Below are positions 6,498 through 9,326 of a stretch of DNA of 9,326 nt, one piece after another. Both the position numbers and the translations under genes were made by a program. This DNA comes from a bacterium (lineage in GTDB: Bacteria; Ratteibacteria; UBA8468; B48-G9; DTJG01). The stretch covers positions 1 to 9,326 of the forward strand of contig JAOAAW010000011.1 in assembly GCA_026418655.1 (NCBI GenBank), in the 5' to 3' direction. Under the pieces are notes generated by a model. That model was not told the origin of the DNA and did not search any database. It was given only the letters and a program-made list of their open reading frames with translations. Every line of letters starts with the position of its first letter. Position 1 is the first letter of the stretch.

Positions 6498-6802
6498 TTA
6501 CTTCAGATTGTCTTTCTGTCTTTTCCTTATATTCAATTGGTTCTGTTTTTTTTGCCGGTTCCTGCTGTCCGATTTTCTTAAAGATGAAAAATGTTTAAAA
6601 GACCTGATATATTCAAAAACCCTGATAAAGGTATCCTGGCTGCAATCCAGTGCCTCGTGTTTTTGTCCCATAAACCTATGACAAACATTGTAAATCATGT
6701 CCTGATATCTTTTTCCAAAATTTCAAATGCATACATATTTTCTTTCTGAACCATTTGTACAAGGGATTCGTCATCAAGATTATTAATATTGTTTCTATTC
6801 AT
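6498..6802 (-). pseudogene. Degraded ECF sigma factor (region 2 only, frameshifted)
   Basis: The remains of an RNA polymerase sigma-70 factor of the ECF type. The ATG at 6802 gives MNRNNINNLDDESLVQMV and so on to FEILEK. The frame then runs into a TGA at 6697-6695, while the next frame continues as YQDMIYNVCHRFMGQKHEA then LDCSQDTFIRVFEYIRSF. Together these read as a normal ECF region 2 (core-binding and -10 recognition helix with the SQDTFIRVF motif). One extra base in the A5 run at 6714-6710 would restore the frame and give LEKRYQDMIYN. After about KHFSS the family resemblance ends and a basic tail runs to the stop at 6498. Region 4, which binds the -35 box, is absent, so the product could not be a working ECF factor. 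It lies 45 bases downstream of the ribbon-helix-helix gene. The frameshift alone could be a sequencing error, but the lost region 4 could not. Confidence 0.72.
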
Positions 6803-6847
6803 TAGACAATTCCAGCAGATACAGGGTTCCCTGAACTGGGATGTGCG

Positions 6848-7126
6848 TCATCTTTTCTTTTTGAAGTACTCTATTAGCGGGGTATTCTGCTTTCCTTCCT
6901 TCAGTCCCTCAAGTGCGATTTCAAGAGCTGCCTGAACAATGTCTGATTTTTTTATTCTTCTATTGATTCTTCTGAGTGAAAACCATGCCTCATCAAGTTC
7001 TGAAAGCAATTTTTCGGGAAAATAAAATGTGGCTTTACCTTTTACAGGTTCTTTTTCTACTTTTGTTTTTGATTCTCCAAGAAAAATATCAACTCCTTTA
7101 CCTTTGAGAGACGGTCTTTTTGGCAT
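6848..7126 (-). CDS. Small ribbon-helix-helix DNA-binding protein, ParA partner
   Basis: A 92-residue basic protein. After a flexible basic N-terminus (MPKRPSLKGKGVDIFLG) comes a short beta strand, KATFYFP (31-37), helix A (about 38-54) and helix B (about 59-75, KKSDIVQAALEIALEGL). This is the CopG/Arc/ParG-like ribbon-helix-helix pattern, in which strand pairing in a dimer inserts into the DNA major groove. It lies directly downstream of parA and overlaps it by 29 bases, the usual place for the DNA-binding partner of a type Ib-like partition pair, although it is not a ParB of the HTH kind. The start at ATG 7126 is preferred over TTG 7132 because GGAGGTGA (7140-7133) lies six bases before it. 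It may bind a centromere-like site or autoregulate the operon (inference). Confidence 0.72.
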   Translation of the reverse strand: MPKRPSLKGKGVDIFLGESKTKVEKEPVKGKATFYFPEKLLSELDEAWFSLRRINRRIKKSDIVQAALEIALEGLKEGKQNTPLIEYFKKKR

Positions 7127-7883
7127 CTTCAATCACCTCCCTGGCAAGTTCTCTATACGCTTCTGCAGCTTCTGATGTTGCCGCATATTGAATGATGGGC
7201 ATCCCTGCTAATGCCGCATCAGCGAATTTCACAGTTCTTTTTATTATTGTTTTGAAAACTTCCTGCGGAAATACCTTTTCCAGTTCTTCAACAACTTCTC
7301 TTGAATGAAGGGTTCTTGTATTGTGCATTGTTCTGAGTATTCTTTTCCTGAGACCGGGATTGCCTTTTTTTCTCACCTTTGAAATAATGTTATCAAGCTG
7401 TTTCAAACCGCGAAGTGCGAGATATTCTGTTTGTACCGGGATTATAACAGTATCTGCGCATATCAGGGCATTTGTTGTCAACACTCCCAGACTTGGTGGA
7501 CAATCTACAAATATAAAATCGTAATCATTCTTAATTTCATTCAGGGCATCTCTGAGATTTCTATCCCAGCCAATCTCTCCAATCAATTCTCCTTCTGCTC
7601 CTGCAAGGTCAAGGTTTGAAGGAACAAGAAAGAGATTGTTAATCTTTGTTTCTTTAATAATTTCCTTCAAAGGATACTGTTCGCAATTGATAAGTGAATC
7701 ATAGACTGTTTTTGAAAAGGAATCCGGATCATACCCAAGACAGACTGTAAGACCAGCCTGTGGGTCAAAGTCAACAAGAAGCACCTTATATCCTGCTTCA
7801 GCAATTGCTGAGCCAAGGCAAAGGCATGTTGTTGTTTTGCCAACGCCGCCCTTCTGGTTTGTAATTGAATATATCGCTGCCAT
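7098..7883 (-). CDS. parA: ParA/Soj-type partition ATPase
   Basis: A 261-residue P-loop ATPase of the ParA/MinD class. ATP-dependent dimers bind DNA non-specifically and move plasmids, chromosome origins or protein cargoes. The deviant Walker A box KGGVGKTT (11-18) has the signature Lys11. The A' motif VLLVDFDPQAG (34-44) and Walker B FIFVDCPPSLG (123-133) are intact. The length is that of Soj-like chromosomal ParA, with no N-terminal HTH extension. The frame stays open upstream to 7910, but the ATG at 7883 is chosen because the protein then starts MAAIYSITNQKGG as in the family, and because the promoter lies inside the upstream extension. No ribosome site precedes it, and the mRNA looks leaderless. 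The overlapping ribbon-helix-helix gene is the likely partner. No parB of the HTH type is in the window, so chromosome segregation, a captured plasmid module or cargo positioning all remain possible. Confidence 0.92.
   Translation of the reverse strand: MAAIYSITNQKGGVGKTTTCLCLGSAIAEAGYKVLLVDFDPQAGLTVCLGYDPDSFSKTVYDSLINCEQYPLKEIIKETKINNLFLVPSNLDLAGAEGELIGEIGWDRNLRDALNEIKNDYDFIFVDCPPSLGVLTTNALICADTVIIPVQTEYLALRGLKQLDNIISKVRKKGNPGLRKRILRTMHNTRTLHSREVVEELEKVFPQEVFKTIIKRTVKFADAALAGMPIIQYAATSEAAEAYRELAREVIEDAKKTVSQR
7133..7140 (-). promoter_or_regulatory. Ribosome binding site deciding the RHH gene start
   Basis: GGAGGTGA on the minus strand inside the 3' end of parA, six bases before the ATG at 7126. 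It is nearly a full anti-16S match and supports that ATG over the in-frame TTG at 7132. It gives the partner its own strong initiation site, in contrast to parA, which has none. Confidence 0.85.
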
Positions 7884-7889
7884 ATAAAC

Positions 7890-7918
7890 AGTATAATGGT
7901 AAAATGGCAAAAAGTCAA
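7890..7918 (-). promoter_or_regulatory. Promoter of parA, leaderless
   Basis: On the minus strand, TTGACT (7918-7913), a 17-base spacer, then TATACT (7895-7890). The sequence GTTTAT separates the -10 box from the parA ATG at 7883-7881. A start 6-7 bases after the -10 box falls on or next to the A of the ATG, so the transcript has practically no 5' leader. This fits the lack of a Shine-Dalgarno sequence. Confidence 0.8.
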
Positions 7919-7937
7919 GTTTCTTATGATTTGACTT
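7912..7937. repeat. Inverted repeat covering both divergent -35 boxes
   Basis: AAGTCAA (7912-7918) and TTGACTT (7931-7937) are perfect 7-bp inverted copies separated by 12 bases. They contain the -35 box of parA (minus) and the probable -35 box of the oxidoreductase gene (plus). The symmetry may follow simply from two TTGACT boxes facing opposite ways, or may be a shared operator. Confidence 0.6.
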
Positions 7938-7960
7938 CTTGCTTTATCAAGTGATAAAGT
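7931..7960 (+). promoter_or_regulatory. Probable promoter of the Gfo/Idh/MocA gene
   Basis: TTGACT (7931-7936), an 18-base spacer, then TAAAGT (7955-7960), four of six matches to TATAAT, on the plus strand. It would give a leader of about 20 bases before the ATG at 7987. The weak -10 box and the palindrome overlapping it suggest a regulated promoter. Confidence 0.5.
7942..7959. promoter_or_regulatory. 18-bp palindrome, probable operator
   Basis: CTTTATCA (7942-7949), spacer AG, then TGATAAAG (7952-7959): perfect 8-bp arms in the parA/oxidoreductase intergenic region, lying in the spacer and -10 box of the probable oxidoreductase promoter. The length and symmetry suit a dimeric repressor (for example a LacI or GntR family protein encoded elsewhere). 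It could also be a binding site for the ribbon-helix-helix partner encoded behind parA. No repressor gene is in the window. Confidence 0.6.
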
Positions 7961-7986
7961 TAGTGAAATCAAAAAATGGAGGGTAT

Positions 7987-9186
7987 ATGTTAAAGGTGGG
8001 AATAATCGGATTTGGACTTCGTGTTTCACATATGGCAGCAGCAATGAAAGTATTTGGTATCCCTTATAAAATTGCAGCAATTACAGACCCAGCCTTCCAG
8101 GAAATTGAAAAGGCAGTGAAAGAGAATATACCAGAAGCCATTATCAGAAGAAGAATTGATCCTGAATTAATGCGGGATACAAAGTATTTCAATTCCGCGG
8201 ATGAAATGCTTGATAGTGTGGAACTTGATGGGGTAATGATAGGTACAAGATGCCATTTGCATACTGAAATGGCCTGCAAGGTGGCAAAAAGAAATCTTCC
8301 TTTGTTTCTTGAAAAACCTGTTGCCATAACATTTGAACAAATTAAAACACTTGAAAATGCTTTTCAGAATTACCCTGCTCCAACGGTTGTGTCTTTTCCC
8401 CTCAGACTTTCTTCCATAGCTCAAAAGGTTAAACAGATTATTGACTCTGGCAGAATTGGAGAAGTTGAACACGTTGTCGCCTGGAATGATGTTCCTTATG
8501 GTTCTGTGTACTTTAATAACTGGTACAGAAATTACCATGAAGTTGGTGGACTGTTTTTACAGAAAGCGACCCACGATTTTGACTATATTTTTTATCTTAC
8601 AGGAAGAAAGCCAAAACTTGTTGCAGCAATGAATTCACAGAGGATTTATGGGAAAAGGGATAAACCTTTTGAACTTCTGTGTAAGGATTGTGATGAAAAA
8701 ATGGAATGTATTGAAAGTCCTTTCAATCTCTTCTATAAAAGGTTCAAGGGAGAAAAGGTTGACTGGAACAACTGGCAAAAATGCATGTTTTCAAAAGAAA
8801 TTAAGAATGAAGATAGTGGAAATGCTTTACTTGAGCTTGATAATGGAGTGCAGGTCAGTTACAGTCAGAATTTCTTTGTTAGAAACCAGGCAGGAAGAAG
8901 GGGAGCAAGGTTATATGGTTATAAGGGAACGATTGACTTTGATTGGTACAGGAAAACCATAATTGTGTATGACCATATTATGCCGATAACCGAAACAATT
9001 GAATTTTCTGGAGATCTGCCACATTTTGGCGGTGATAGGGAACTTGCCTATGATTTTCTCATGGCAATGAAAGAAAAGAAGCAGTCCCGTTCACCGATAG
9101 AAGCAGGAATAATAAGTGCACTAACATGTCTTTGGGCAAGAGAATCAGCAGAAAAAAGACAGTTTTTTGAGATCAAGATGCCATGA
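7987..9186 (+). CDS. Gfo/Idh/MocA family oxidoreductase
   Basis: A complete 399-residue NAD(P)-dependent oxidoreductase. The N-terminal Rossmann fold begins VGIIGFGLRVSHM (4-16). The conserved EKP motif is at 109-111 (LFLEKPVAIT), followed by the C-terminal alpha/beta substrate domain with GGLFLQKATHDFDYI (187-201), whose Lys193 and His196-Asp197 match the usual catalytic region. Four cysteines, C232-x2-C235-x5-C241 and C266, form a possible metal-binding insertion known from some larger family members. Such enzymes oxidise or reduce sugars, inositols and their acids; the substrate cannot be named. The ATG at 7987 is chosen over the upstream ATG at 7939 because TGGAGGG (7977-7983) lies just before it, the Rossmann fold starts at once, and the probable promoter lies between the two. 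It diverges from parA. Confidence 0.92.
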   Translation: MLKVGIIGFGLRVSHMAAAMKVFGIPYKIAAITDPAFQEIEKAVKENIPEAIIRRRIDPELMRDTKYFNSADEMLDSVELDGVMIGTRCHLHTEMACKVAKRNLPLFLEKPVAITFEQIKTLENAFQNYPAPTVVSFPLRLSSIAQKVKQIIDSGRIGEVEHVVAWNDVPYGSVYFNNWYRNYHEVGGLFLQKATHDFDYIFYLTGRKPKLVAAMNSQRIYGKRDKPFELLCKDCDEKMECIESPFNLFYKRFKGEKVDWNNWQKCMFSKEIKNEDSGNALLELDNGVQVSYSQNFFVRNQAGRRGARLYGYKGTIDFDWYRKTIIVYDHIMPITETIEFSGDLPHFGGDRELAYDFLMAMKEKKQSRSPIEAGIISALTCLWARESAEKRQFFEIKMP

Positions 9187-9208
9187 AGATAAAGTTTAAG
9201 AGCAATTT

Positions 9209-9326
9209 TTAACCATAATGCAGGTCACAATTATTATCAATTACTCCCTCTTTCCCATCTTCAATCATATTCATGTTGGCTGCTTCAATTACACTGACAC
9301 TTATCATTGCCTGTGCAGGCAAAGGT
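9209..9326 (-). CDS. C-terminal end of a convergent gene (cut by window edge)
   Basis: On the minus strand an open frame enters from the right edge and ends with TAA at 9211-9209, giving the last 38 residues: PLPAQAMISVSVIEAANMNM followed by an acidic tail ending in DLHYG. The alanine-rich helix ending in EAANM recalls the C-terminal helix of Gfo/Idh/MocA dehydrogenases (which often end with a VES/EAA helix and a short tail), but this is weak. It converges on the oxidoreductase gene with 22 bases between stops, and no clear terminator is visible there. Confidence 0.5.
   Translation of the reverse strand, partial: PLPAQAMISVSVIEAANMNMIEDGKEGVIDNNCDLHYG

Noticed and set aside
6147..6681. Plus-strand frames of 64-113 codons after the LysE-type gene
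   Set aside because: They are rich in Phe, Cys and Leu, as expected from reading pyrimidine-rich antisense of Lys/Glu-rich minus-strand sequence; no start site or family match.
7667..8080. Minus-strand open frame of 137 codons across the parA start and the intergenic region
   Set aside because: It overlaps parA in another frame, crosses both promoters, and has no family resemblance.
1..9326. CRISPR array, transposase or phage genes
   Set aside because: No regularly spaced direct repeats and no transposase, integrase or phage protein signatures were seen on either strand.

Overview
The window is bacterial and AT-rich, with densely packed genes, short overlaps and Shine-Dalgarno starts. It carries tig, clpP and lon homologues, a 6S RNA and two tRNAs without encoded CCA. 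Nothing fixes the phylum. The trigger factor without a PPIase domain, the sugar isomerase and Gfo/Idh/MocA genes, and a GC-rich palindromic element beside a tRNA suggest an uncultivated heterotrophic lineage; this is inference only.

Left half, minus strand, read from right to left: a sigma70-type promoter (4661-4689), 6S RNA (about 4654-4487), tRNA-Tyr(GTA), a structured repeat whose outer end copies the 3' part of tRNA-Tyr, tRNA-Gly(TCC), then tig, clpP, lon and the start of a class V aminotransferase. tig/clpP and clpP/lon overlap. The usual clpX between clpP and lon is absent. The block links a global regulator of RNA polymerase, two tRNAs and the nascent-chain chaperone and protease machinery on one strand, possibly partly on one transcript.

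Centre, plus strand: a two-gene unit made of a xylose-isomerase-like TIM-barrel protein and a LysE-type exporter, joined by an ATGA overlap. It diverges from the 6S RNA gene.

Right half: a minus-strand parA with a small ribbon-helix-helix partner gene, followed by the decayed remains of an ECF sigma-factor gene (frameshift, no region 4) and further non-coding or decayed sequence (about 6202-6800). parA diverges from a Gfo/Idh/MocA oxidoreductase gene. The intergenic region holds a promoter on each strand, an 18-bp palindrome and an inverted repeat covering both -35 boxes. The parA promoter is so close to its ATG that the mRNA is probably leaderless. A convergent gene end enters from the right edge.

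No complete new system is evident. The items most worth following up are the tRNA-Tyr-associated palindromic element, the PPIase-less trigger factor, the 6S-tRNA-tig-clpP-lon arrangement, and the parA/RHH locus with its decayed sigma gene and symmetric divergent control region.
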